Assembly (NCBI RefSeq): GCF_051401765.1
Contig: NW_027480542.1
Location: forward strand, 1-64,000
Direction of reading: 5' to 3'
Source of the DNA: Calliopsis andreniformis
Taxonomy: Eukaryota > Arthropoda > Insecta > Hymenoptera > Andrenidae
Length of the DNA: 64,000 nt
How positions within the stretch are numbered: position 1 is the stretch's first letter; each line of letters begins with the position of its first letter. Of the stretch, positions 11,850-21,601 are shown one piece after another. Under the pieces are notes generated by a model that searched no databases, was not told the DNA's origin, and worked only from the letters and a program-made list of their open reading frames with translations. Position numbers and translations under genes: made by a program.

Positions 11850-12585
11850 AAATATGGAAGAAGTAGACATGGCCATAAATGGAACAAATAAGAAATCAGC
11901 TCTAGGAATAGACGGATTAAGCTACAACATTTTCAAAAACTCAATAATCATTACAAAACAATCCTGAAAGACATTTACCAAGTTGGGAACAAGGTAATAT
12001 CCTAGGCTCGTGGAAATACATAGTAGTAATATTTATCGACAAACCAAATGAAAAAGCAATTTTTCTAATTGCTAATTGCTAATTTTTCTAATTCCCATAT
12101 CTCTAATTGCATGAGAAAAATTATAGAGGATAGTTAACAATAGATTAAAAGAATTGGTGGAAGAAAACGAGATTATGGATGAGTTACAAAATGGCTTTAG
12201 GAAAAACATATCAACTATAGATAATTTAGGAATGTTAACCACTGACATAAACATTGGTTTTAAAGGTAAATGCGAAACTTTAGCAGCCTTCTTGGACGTT
12301 AAATCTCCATATAATAACGTTCATCATAAAGTCATGATAAATATGCTAAATAGGAAAAACTGTACTGGAAAGGTCACATCATACATTGGAAACTGGATTA
12401 CAAATAGAAAAATAAACTACGTGAGAAGCAATGGAGAAATAAAGGAAGGTATACTGGAAAAAGGTTTACCACAGGGAGCAATAATTAGCCCACTACCATA
12501 TAACATCTACACTGCAGATATAACTAAAGGAATGTATAAAAGCATAATGAAGTACAATAACAGCTCATTAGAAAAATTCATATAG
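11850..12585 (+). pseudogene. LINE-B reverse transcriptase remnant, catalytic box deleted
   Basis: The open part is 12154-12585. Recognisable blocks: ELQNGFRKNISTIDNL, ETLAAFLDVKSPYNNV, and KGLPQGAIISPLPYNIYTADI, matching the RT fingers-palm wording of LINEs. The frame passes from YKSIMKYN directly to NSSLEKFI, so the expected YADD box is absent, apparently removed by a deletion near 12560. Upstream, SALGIDGLSYNIF and GSWKYIVVIFIDKP lie in broken frames between 11890 and 12060. The upstream part also has a locally duplicated stretch (TTTTTCTAATTGCTAATT) at 12059-12090. Confidence 0.7.
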
Positions 12586-12989
12586 AATGACTGCATCAAC
12601 CAATGTCATGACGGCACAGGGAGGAGTGATGGATATAGACATAAGAGTAGAATTTCTGACAAACAGACACATTTTTAAATTAACAGAAAAAGGAAGAAGG
12701 GAAATATTAGAGGTGATAGAAGAATTAGATAATTTAACAGAGAAAGTCGGTAATAAAGAAGCATAAAAGGATGAAATAATCACAGCATGATAAGAAATAA
12801 ACAAGTATAAAGATTTAATAGCAGGAGATATCACCAATGATCAGGAATAATGAAGAGGACATGAACCCTCAACTTAAAAACTGTTTAAACAAGTACACAG
12901 ACATAGACTTAAGAAAAATAAGAAAAGTTATGAATATAAATCCTAATGACTTAATAAAAGAAGTTACTGAGGTAAATATAATGTATGAG

Positions 12990-13895
12990 GAAACTGTTCT
13001 GGAAATTTACACTGACGGATCAAGGAACCTAAGGGAATATCCAACCGATGCTATATTATAATAAAAGACAATTCAGAATGGAATGAAGAAGGCCTGAGCA
13101 TAAATAACAAGGCATCAATATTTATGACAGAGGCAACAGCTATTTATAAAGCCTTAAAAATAATGGAGGGAAGTTATATGAATAGAAAAGCTATAATTTT
13201 TACGGACTCAGAAAGCATTCTAAGAGCATCAAGCAGCATAGAAAATAAGAAAGAAACTAAAAATAAAGAACAGAATGTATGGATCTATAAAATTGGAAAA
13301 AGAAATGGAAAAGACAATGGATAGAGTTAAATTAGCATGAATCCCAGCACATAAGGGAATTATTGGAAACAAAAAAGCGGATAGTAAGGCAAAACTACAA
13401 ACATTAATATTGGAAAACACAGAGTATAGACTATCCAAAGGAGATCTCTTAATACACCTAAAAGAGATAGCTTGGGAGAAGTTAGACAATAAACTGCTCA
13501 AGGAAGCAGAGTCCAAAGGTATAAAATACTTTGAATTAAAGGGCAACAATGTTAGAAAACAATACCCCTGGCTTTTGAAATTGGGAAAAATAGAAAGAAA
13601 AAGCATTAATAGCTTAAACAGAATAAGAACAAACCACTATAATCTAGCTGAATTTTTGCATAGGAAAGGAATAATAGAATCACCACTGTGCGAATGTTGA
13701 AACAGAATTGAGGGCATTAATCATATTATATAGAGCTGTGATAAATTTTCAGTACAAAGAAATTTTTTAATAAAATATATTACTAAGAAAAATATAAGAG
13801 TAGGAGAAGATTTATGCAACTTAATAAGTGCAATAAACAAAAGCATAACAAGGTTAATTGCAACGTTCTTAAATAAATGCAAAATAGAGTTCTAG
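12990..13895 (+). pseudogene. LINE-B RNase H and C-terminal domain remnant
   Basis: RNase H motifs appear in separate frames: LEIYTDGSRN near 13005, MTEATAIYKALKIM at 13124, IIFTDSESILRAS near 13190 and IPAHKGIIGNKKAD near 13340. From 13410 an open frame (ENTEYRLSKGDLL ... RIRTNHYNLAEFLHRKGIIESPLCEC) corresponds to the C-terminal domain that precedes the knuckle in I/R1-type elements. It is followed by a broken H...C half near 13710-13735. The layout mirrors LINE-A 5319-6035, so LINE-A and LINE-B are distant members of the same broad group. Confidence 0.7.
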
Positions 13896-16800
13896 TAATT
13901 AATCAAATTTAACTAATATATTTCTTATCCTTAAGCTTGAGTTAAATTTAATTTGTTATTAAACGGAAAATGAAGTCATAACCTATAGCTGCGAGATTCG
14001 AAGATACAGTAAAGAAATGTAGAGACTGATTGATAGGATACGTAATAAATAGAAATTAAGGCTTAACAAAAAAAAATGAAGACTGATTTATGTACGAGAT
14101 AAATACTTATTTGATTGAAGTCCATTATGTAAATCGCGCGACGTATGAGTAATAATTCATGCAACTAACCCGCTCGTTGAGCAAAATACAAGAGAATGTT
14201 CCTTTGAAACACTATCTCTAGGCAATAATTTGTTGTATTGTAACCTAAGAGAAAAAATATATTTATCTATCCATCTACATAGATAAAGAAATTCCTCTTT
14301 AATTGCCCATAATTGCTCACTTTCAGTTTTCGAGATATTTTCAGAAAACTTTTTTTGGAAATTTAGGGACTTTTATGAAATGGCAACATATATTCAATAT
14401 CACAAAAGTTTTAAAATAATGCACAAAACGATCTACCGAGGCTATGAAAAATTTCTCTTTGGTTAGAATTAATTGTTCAACCCTTAACAAGCAACAGTTA
14501 GGTCAATAAACAACAGATTTGATAAATAAAAGTATGAAACAGAAATCTAGTATCTTCCAGGCGCGCATGCGCAGATCCCCAGTATCTTTAATACAGATCA
14601 TTCGTTCACATTTACATTGTTGTGTGACATGTGACAACGTGTGACACTAACTTCAAGGCGCGAAATTCAAATTGAACGTAATAGAGAAGGCGTCGAAGGT
14701 GAAGTTGGAATAAGTTTATATGCTTGAAACCAGTTATAAACATTACTCGACAGAATATTTCAGGGTAAAGAATAAATCAATATCTCCTTAAAAACACTTA
14801 TTTAAACATTCAAATCTCACCTTTTTCCCCCTTCTCTAAGGAATTATATCCAGTGCCAAGATGTAAAAGACTCGAAAGTAAGAAATCGATAAATGCTGAC
14901 GATAGTTTTAACAAATTGGAATTTATTAAGTATAATATAATTATGTAATTGGTTCCTTGTTACTAAGATACCAAAAATTAACAAACATGTATTAGATTTA
15001 GTCAGAAACCATTTTTGGTACGCTCTTTTCACCCCAGTCCTTTGACCAGATCAGACGTGTCTTTTCTTGTTCTAAATGTTTAGTTTGAGTTGTAAATTGT
15101 TTAATTTATTTACAAGCAGAGTGCCTTAGCGCTCCAAGGACACGAACTTATCCCGGTTCCAGTCAAAAATCCCTGAAGGCCACGCAACATAAAAACTTGT
15201 TACGATTCTCAACCGCATGAATTGTATTTTATAGACTGAAGGTGGCTATAGATATCGAAATACCGAGGTTCAATGTAGAGCGAAATTCAAAGTTCCCCGA
15301 ATAGAAAATAGTATTGTTAAAATGTATTTTGTGGTTATATTATCACGTAGATATAGCTTTAATGTATTCTGTGTGTGTTGATACGTAACGTTTTTAAAAC
15401 ACTCAATGTAGGTGGCCGAATAAGAGAAAGCTAATTTTCAAACGACAGGAAACACTTCTTTAGAAAAATTCTTATGTTAACAGACATTAACGAATTGACA
15501 ATCTCGTCGAAATCACGTACAGCCCTTGAGGACTTCATTAGTTTCTCACGACGCTCGATCCTAGCTAGCTTACTCTTCAAGAGGGCCATAAATTATCTTA
15601 AGGGTTGCTCGCTCGACTCGGGCCCCTTTTCACTCTCTCTTTTTCTGCATGGGATTTTTCGCTGCGTAAACGTTACGGCATGCGTCTTCCACCTCCAGCA
15701 ACTCGGGGGTGGAGTGCAGAGTAGGAAGGATCATCACCGAGGGGGGTTGAGCTTTTCCATGATTGGGCCTTTGGGTCCGGAGAGGAGGATTTTGGAGGCG
15801 GATGATCTTACGTGAGAGTTTTTTTCAACGCAGAAAAATCTCGGAGCGGCAGATAGATTTTTCCTCTCATTTGATGTAATGTGAAAATTATCAGTCTCTC
15901 TGATTTGCTAATAAATTTGTAACTTTAACTTTAAAGTTCTCTAGTCCATTTTTTTGTTACAAAAGACCCGCATAAATCACACGAGCAGAGCGGTTTAGCG
16001 CTCCACGGTCACCAACCCACCTCCCTATAAATTTAGACACTGAACATTTTCGCAACAAACTCAAAAACTTGCTCTAGTGACTTGAACAATTGCTCTTTAA
16101 TTGCCCCTTATTACTCTAGAATTAATTTTAATTGCTCACTCTTATGTTTCAACAAATTTCCAAAAAACGGTCATGGTATGCAACATCTACAAGTCTAATA
16201 TTTTTCATCGATTCAAAAAATTGCTTCATCCCATTGTAAAATGACTTAAGTAATTGCTCTTTTCTTGCCCTTTATTGCTCTGCAATTACTTTTAATTGCT
16301 CAGCCGTATTCTTACGAAGAATGGCCAAAAAAGCATCTCGCGATTATGACCAAGTGAAGTCGGCCGACGATGCTTCTGGTATTTTCAAAAATTTTACATT
16401 GTTGCATATACGTACTCTATGTTTTTCTATTAATTATTTAATATACAATAATTTAAACTGATTGAGGAAGATGACGTTGATTAATAGAACAATTGTGTAT
16501 TATTTCGCATTTTTAATGTTGTGTTACATAAATAAGGTTATTTGAAAAGATGATGTATATGTATGGTATCAGGTATTCTGAAAAACAAGTAAACCAATGG
16601 CATCTATTAGCTCTGCAATGTAAACTACAAGTAATAAAGGTTTACTTTATTGTGGAAAATCAGGAAACGTTAGGGTTCCTGTTAATGTCAATATTTTGTC
16701 TGATCGCAATAAATTATCTAAAGCAACTAAACCTTGCATAGAAAGGAAAGAAACAAATAGAATTTAGAACAAAGTTTGAATATAGTTCTTAGTAGAGTAA

Positions 16801-18907
16801 CACAGAATTTAATAAACACAAGGAATGTTTTAGTACTACTGAGATACATAATATTTTTGGCAAAAGTCATATTACAGCAAAATTTTACATGATAAGTAAA
16901 AGCTTATGTAAAAACCTTGATGAAAATTTATAAATTTAAGTCTGACACGCAAATAGGATTTATGGGTATTTCATTTAGATAGTATTACTCGTAAGTAATA
17001 TAGCACTGTAATATAGGACAGTATAGCACCTGTAGGTGGTTGCTGGACTTCTATGAATCTAACCATTTGTTATTAAAATGAACATTTTAATACACTTTTA
17101 TGTTGAATTCAGTTTTAGTCATACATCATCATATTAACATATAATTAAATAAGCAGTTACAATAACTGAAATTTATCATTGCAGAAAATTGTTTGCTATG
17201 TAGCTCATTCAGAGGAACTCTGTCTTGGATTGTTTAAAAATTAGTTTACTCTTTCAGAATGATTAGTGATTTCATTATTTTATTATTGTTTAATGAGAAT
17301 TTATAAAGATGCGAAATCGTGGATTTTAAGCAAACCTTCCTGACAATTGTAGAGCAAAAATAAACAGTATTTATATTACAGATGGCAAGTTCAATTTTCT
17401 TAGAGCTTATGACATTTTCTTTCTTTTCTTTCCTTTTAGTCTCTGTGTTAATTGCTCGTGGTTAATTATAATTGTTCGAGCCTTGATGAATATTGCACGT
17501 GGTGTGCCGACTATTTCCTTTCTACACTCGAAGGACCACTCCCTTGCATGGGAGACTAAACTTTATGTTTTTAAGACTCAAGCTGATATTCTAGATTGAA
17601 GATTCAAATGTGTCTATCTGTTCTATTGAGACGAGGAAGAAGTGACAAAAATTTCGCAAGCTATTTTCAAGGTCACCTCGGTAGGGAGTTTTTGACCGGG
17701 ATGTAGCGATGGGATTCGTTGCTATTGGCAAGAAGATGTTGGAGTGGGACTATGGTGGTTGATTCTGGTTGGTTATGGGACCTTGAGGTGGAAACCGAGG
17801 TGGACGCCTAAAACTATTGTGTCTTGGGTTTTTCCACTTTCGTGTGACGTAGTGGAAATCCCATGCTCGGCACAAGGGTGACCGTGGCAGGCAGTAAAGT
17901 AAAGAAGCCCCTTGACTCTAATAAACATGCCCTTCGCAAATAAGAAATAGAAGATTAGAAATTCTAAAATGAGCAATAAAAATGGGTAAGCTAAAGATTG
18001 AAATGAAACGCGGAGTTCCTTATGGCTTCATGATTTTACGGTTGTCACGGTACGGTTCGGGACCCAGAATTGGGGCCATAAACGAAGTACGAAGCTAACT
18101 CTAGGTATACGGTACTAACTGATTCTAAACCTATTGAAAAATGCTTTGTGATGAGCCTAAACACTCTGTTTCATTCTTCTCACTTATAAAAGAGTTGTTG
18201 TCCATTAAAAATACTACTTCATACTTGTTATATTATACGCCAATGTATTGGAATATCGCAAAGTAACGAATATTCAGTCGTTATAAGTTAACGAATATTC
18301 ATCTCAAACATTGTCAACTTCCTTTATAAACTATACAGTGTTTAACATGTACACATAAGTTTTAATACCTTAAGAAGTGGTAGGAGATCTCAAATGGGTT
18401 ACAAAATGTCCAGAACATACTGTGCGATCTGTTTTCGTTTTGCAATCATAGTGCTCTAATAAAGTTAACATGTCTATATGGTAAACTATGAGTCTGAGGA
18501 TTTTGTAATTTTGCAGATATATTAGAAAGGAGCAGTAGAATAAAAAAGTCTTAATACATTTTATTTTACCTCTTACGGTTTAATTTTTGTAAAGCTTTAA
18601 AAAAACTTAAAAGAAAGGACGTAGATAACACATACAGATGTGTAAACCAAAAGACTGATGGCAGTCAACTGTTTAACATTGACCCAGTCATCAACAAAGC
18701 AGGGACAGTGTACAATAGGAGTTCCAATAAAGGACTTGTGCCTATGATCAAAACGTACACAACTTTCTCAAGCAACCGAATTCTCTAGGTGAATAAACTC
18801 CTTTAATGTGTTTGTCTTACCAACGTGCATAAGCTACTCTTTGTTTCAGAACATAGTGCTAACTTTAAGGCATCTTTATTTATATCCAATTTAAATAATT
18901 TTCCGTC
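13896..18907. other. Noncoding AT-rich DNA with scattered diverged repeats
   Basis: No gene is supported over about 5 kb. The longest open frame (15474-15815, 113 codons) shows no domain and contains GC-rich noncoding-looking sequence. Visible structure is limited to a repeated AATTGCTC-type block (about 14290-14330, 16085-16330, 17450-17480) and two copies of a short GAGYGSYTTAGCGCTCCA motif (about 15118 and 15987). No splice-delimited exon series is visible. Confidence 0.4.
16060..16335. repeat. Diverged tandem repeat, period about 160 bp, with AATTGCTC motifs
   Basis: Two tandem units, near 16085-16165 and 16248-16330, share CTTnnnnAATTGCTCTTT, then CCTTATT(A/G)CTCT, then TTTTAATTGCTCA, then a CCAAAAAA block. 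A related shorter piece lies at 14290-14355, and single motifs occur near 17450. The units differ at many positions. This is a decayed satellite-like or transposon-internal repeat of unknown family. Confidence 0.5.
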
Positions 18908-19174
18908 TAATAGTTTAAGAGAAATTGGGCGATAACGTAGAGTTTCTTGCACAAGACTCGAGCACAGCAAGTAGTGAACGCTACCTGTAACATGTGCGCT
19001 GTCACTGGACGGCCGTCTGTCCGCTACAGGCGCTTTCTGATTGGTCGATGTTTTTCGTTAGTAACTCGTTAACAAAGCTTCAGAGAACATTTTTGCAAAG
19101 GAAAAGGTTGTTTTGAATCACCTCAGGAATCTCCCTTTAACGGCTCCGCCACCTTGTGTGGGACACCCTGTATA
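18908..19174 (+). repeat. Dispersed repeat family X, copy 1
   Basis: A 267-bp block from TAATAGTTTAAGAGAAATTG to GGGACACCCTGTATA matches 37130-37403 over its whole length. It also matches, over its right half, 35451-35586. Shared landmarks are ACGTAGAG, ACAAGACTCGAG, TTCGTTAGTAACTCGTTAA and GGACACCCTGTATA. No coding content is present. The ACACCCTGTATA end recurs in all copies and could be a transposon terminus. It abuts the LTR end of the gypsy copy to its right. Confidence 0.7.
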
Positions 19175-19359
19175 TTTATGTGTTGTATTAACAAATTACA
19201 AAATTATCTGCTGAACAGTGGTTCACTTAACCAACTCAAAACTAGCTTGAAATATATTGTAAACTGCGCACTACGACAATCGACCTGATAATAATTCAAA
19301 ATTGGCACGATCTTGACGGGTCACAGGTACTATCACCACCAAAGGTCCGATTTGTAACA
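19175..19359 (-). repeat. Gypsy-B 3-prime LTR (partial; left boundary not fixed)
   Basis: On the minus strand the sequence TAGTGGGGATA (polypurine tract, 19360-19370) is followed by TGTTACAAATCGGACC, the expected PPT-LTR junction with a TG start at 19359. The LTR continues leftward but its end is obscured by repeat X. No matching 5-prime LTR of this element is in the window. Confidence 0.5.
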
Positions 19360-21057
19360 TATCCCCACTAAGCACGACGACATCGTGCTTTGACCCATCT
19401 CCGTTTAAGGGTTCTTCGTCAACACGGCCTCTCCTGACTGGAGATCGTCCTCGATTTCTTTTAATGTAATAGGTTGAAATTCGCTGGTGGGGTCTGTTGA
19501 TGATCAGGGTTGGACCTTGTCAGGAGATTCCTCAGCAACCCGATCAAGAATGGACCCTTCTTCCTCTTCGGCTTGGTCTGCACCTAGTCACGAAAGAACA
19601 AACAAAAAATTTTCAAACGATGTATTATGTACCATTATGTACCAAAACAAAGGAGATCGTGAAATTTCTCTCTCCACTGTTAGATAGAGGCACAACGTCA
19701 AGCATATCTCAATACACAGCGGAAAAGTAGCACAACGTGAAGCTATCCCTGTAGTACAGTTCGACTTACTCTCGAAGTAGGCAGCACAGATATCCGGAGT
19801 CCACTCCCCTTGCCACGGGACCATGAACTCAGCAGCCGCTTGCGTAGACTTTCCGTAAGACCCAGCTACCAGATGTAATTCATACCGCCCATGCGATAAG
19901 GCCTTCACTACACGGTAAGGCCCACCCATCCCGGAGTCCAGTTTACTGGTCATCTGTGCCTTCTGTATGACAAAAACCAATGAAATTGTCTCGAAGATAT
20001 GGGTTGCCTGTCGGTTCTTATTAACCGAAGAATCTTGTAGCTTTCTATTGTGTCTGAGCCGCTCAGAAGCATGGTATCTGCTCATCTCGCGTAACGCCTC
20101 GCGGTTTGGATGAGTGTCTTGTAGAGCCACGTCTCGAACGATACTGCGAATCAAGGGTGTCGCTACTTCTGTACCCACCAGTAGATTGACTGGCGAGTGT
20201 TTTCTCGTCCTATGTTTCGTTATATTCAGAATCAGCTGTAGTCTCCACATGACTTCTGACCATTCGTTCTTCCGATGATTACATTCGATGCGGATCATGT
20301 TTAGCAAGGTGCGACAATATCGTTCCACTTGCGCATTCGATTGATGTATTTCCGGCGTAATGAGGTGTACATCACACTCTAGTTCGGTCATCCAGTTGAT
20401 AAATTCATTACTTTGAAATAAATAAATAAATAAATTATTTTTTCGTCCCCAATTGGTTACAATTAACTTCGGAACACCGAACAAGGAAATTGTATTCGTG
20501 ATGTGACGCTTCAACTCACTCGCGTCTTGTCTTAACATAAGGTACAAGAGGCAAAACTTGGAAAATGCGTCTACAACTATGAGTATGTAACAATGCCCAT
20601 GAGCTTCCGGTAACGGACTCAAAACATCAACATGAATGGTCTCAAACGGGAGCTCAGGTTGTTCCCATGAGTGTATAAATTGAAGGGGTGCTCTTGAGAC
20701 CCTTTTGTGGGATAAACAAATCACACAGTGTAAGACATATTTTTGTACAAAAGCTCTTAAGCCAGAAAACCAGAAATGCTTTTAGGTCCACTGTTTTGTT
20801 TGCACCAGGATGATAGTGCTCGTCATGGAAAATCCTGAGTAAACTGAGCTTATGTCTCTTAGGCATGAAGCACAGAAGTCGCGACGACTCTCCAACTGGT
20901 GTATACTTGTAATATAAAAGATCGTTTTTCTTCACGTACTGATTTGCGTCTAATTATCCATCAGTCAGTCTTTGGATTAGATTCCGAGGTATCTCGTCGG
21001 CAGCTTGCGCTATTTGCGCCCAATTTTGAGGCTTTTGAATACGGCAAATATTAACGG
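19360..21057 (-). pseudogene. Gypsy-B pol fragment: integrase and C-terminus (Ty3/gypsy)
   Basis: On the minus strand, reading from 21057: a linker (RIQKPQNWAQIAQAADE), the zinc-binding HHCC region (HDEHYHPGANKT ... C..C) near 20700-20850, then the integrase core. Catalytic positions: Asp in IHVDVLSPLP, the second Asp replaced by Asn in LIVTNWG, and Glu in NAQVERYCRT. An in-frame (TTTA)n expansion at about 20418-20440 sits just after the mutated second acidic residue. The C-terminal GPYRVVKAL and a Glu-rich tail run to a stop near 19372, upstream of the PPT. Reverse transcriptase and RNase H are absent: the frame is truncated at 21057, where the plus-strand gypsy LTR begins. It is a dead copy. 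Confidence 0.8.
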
Positions 21058-21329
21058 CGTTTCGACTAGCCAGGTACGTGAACAATGCCTACTGCCCTCG
21101 CAACAGGAATAAGAGAAGACGGCAGAAGAATCGATCGAGACAGAATTCTGACAACTGTCAGAGAGTACAGAGCAAACGCTAAATTTGAAATACGAGCCTT
21201 GTATATAAGACAAGTAGATTGTAAATAAACGAAAAGTGTTAAAGTGTTAAACTAATTGTGTAATGCCGCGATGATTTCGGGATAGTAGTGTGTGCGGGGA
21301 GCCGCCGGCGGCTCCCCACAGACGTAACA
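21058..21329 (+). repeat. Gypsy-A 5-prime LTR
   Basis: About 272 bp ending GACGTAACA directly before the primer-binding site. It aligns in order with the solo LTR at 32655-32924: CTGC(C/G)CTCGCAAC, then AGACAGAATTCTGACA and CTGTCAGAG, then ATTGTAAATAAA, then a GCCGC..GGCTCCCC block and GTAACA. The expected TG start is degraded (CGTTTCG), so the left edge is placed by alignment length. TATA-like sequence (GTATATAAG) is at 21199-21207 and a polyadenylation-type AATAAA near 21223. Confidence 0.75.
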
Positions 21330-21330
21330 A

Positions 21331-21347
21331 TGGTGTCAGAAGTGGGA
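21331..21347 (+). other. Gypsy-A primer-binding site (tRNA-Leu type)
   Basis: TGGTGTCAGAAGTGGGA lies one base after the LTR end. Its complement ends ...TGACACCA, the usual 3-prime end of eukaryotic tRNA-Leu including CCA. It would prime minus-strand synthesis. Confidence 0.75.
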
Positions 21348-21589
21348 TCCGAGCCCCTTCTGCACGCCCGCGAAAGGGAATAGCCGACCTGGCATCCCCC
21401 AATGAGGGACAGGGGACGGACGGCGAGGCATCCCCCAACGAGGGACAGGGGTCGGCCGACATGACGATCCCCTACGAGGGAGAGCGCGTCATGCAAAGAC
21501 TCCTCGGAAGGTTCCAGCAGGCGCTCTCCGAACAACTGGAAGAACAATGGGAAAACTCAGAGCGTCGTTGGGGTAATCGAAAGGGGTAA
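21348..21589 (+). pseudogene. Gypsy-A gag N-terminal remnant
   Basis: The frame open through 21589 has a duplicated octapeptide ASPNEGQG (near 21396 and 21429), then a helical, charged part (ERVMQRLLGRFQQALSEQLE). It stops at 21589, just where a short direct duplication of GGGGTAATCGAAA marks a junction. Downstream sequence jumps straight into the RT palm. Capsid, nucleocapsid and protease are therefore missing, most simply by one internal deletion. Confidence 0.6.
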
Positions 21590-21601
21590 TCGAAAAGTCA
21601 G

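Larger units (their letters stand above)
10600..13895 (+). mobile_element. LINE-B, old AT-rich non-LTR retrotransposon
   Basis: Fragments in the right order on the plus strand identify a LINE: an endonuclease remnant with IIIGDFNIKN near 10840; a spacer with WWDEECVEAKNNRRKA near 11402; RT pieces from about 11880 (SALGIDGLSYNIF) to 12585; RNase H from about 12990; and a terminal CxC...H...C knuckle near 13690-13735. It ends at a stop at 13893-13895. The composition is extremely A-rich on the plus strand and unlike LINE-A. Dozens of stops and shifts show great age. Confidence 0.75.

Noticed and set aside
15474..15815. 113-codon open frame
   Set aside because: No domain, signal or homologous copy in the window; an isolated open frame in noncoding DNA.
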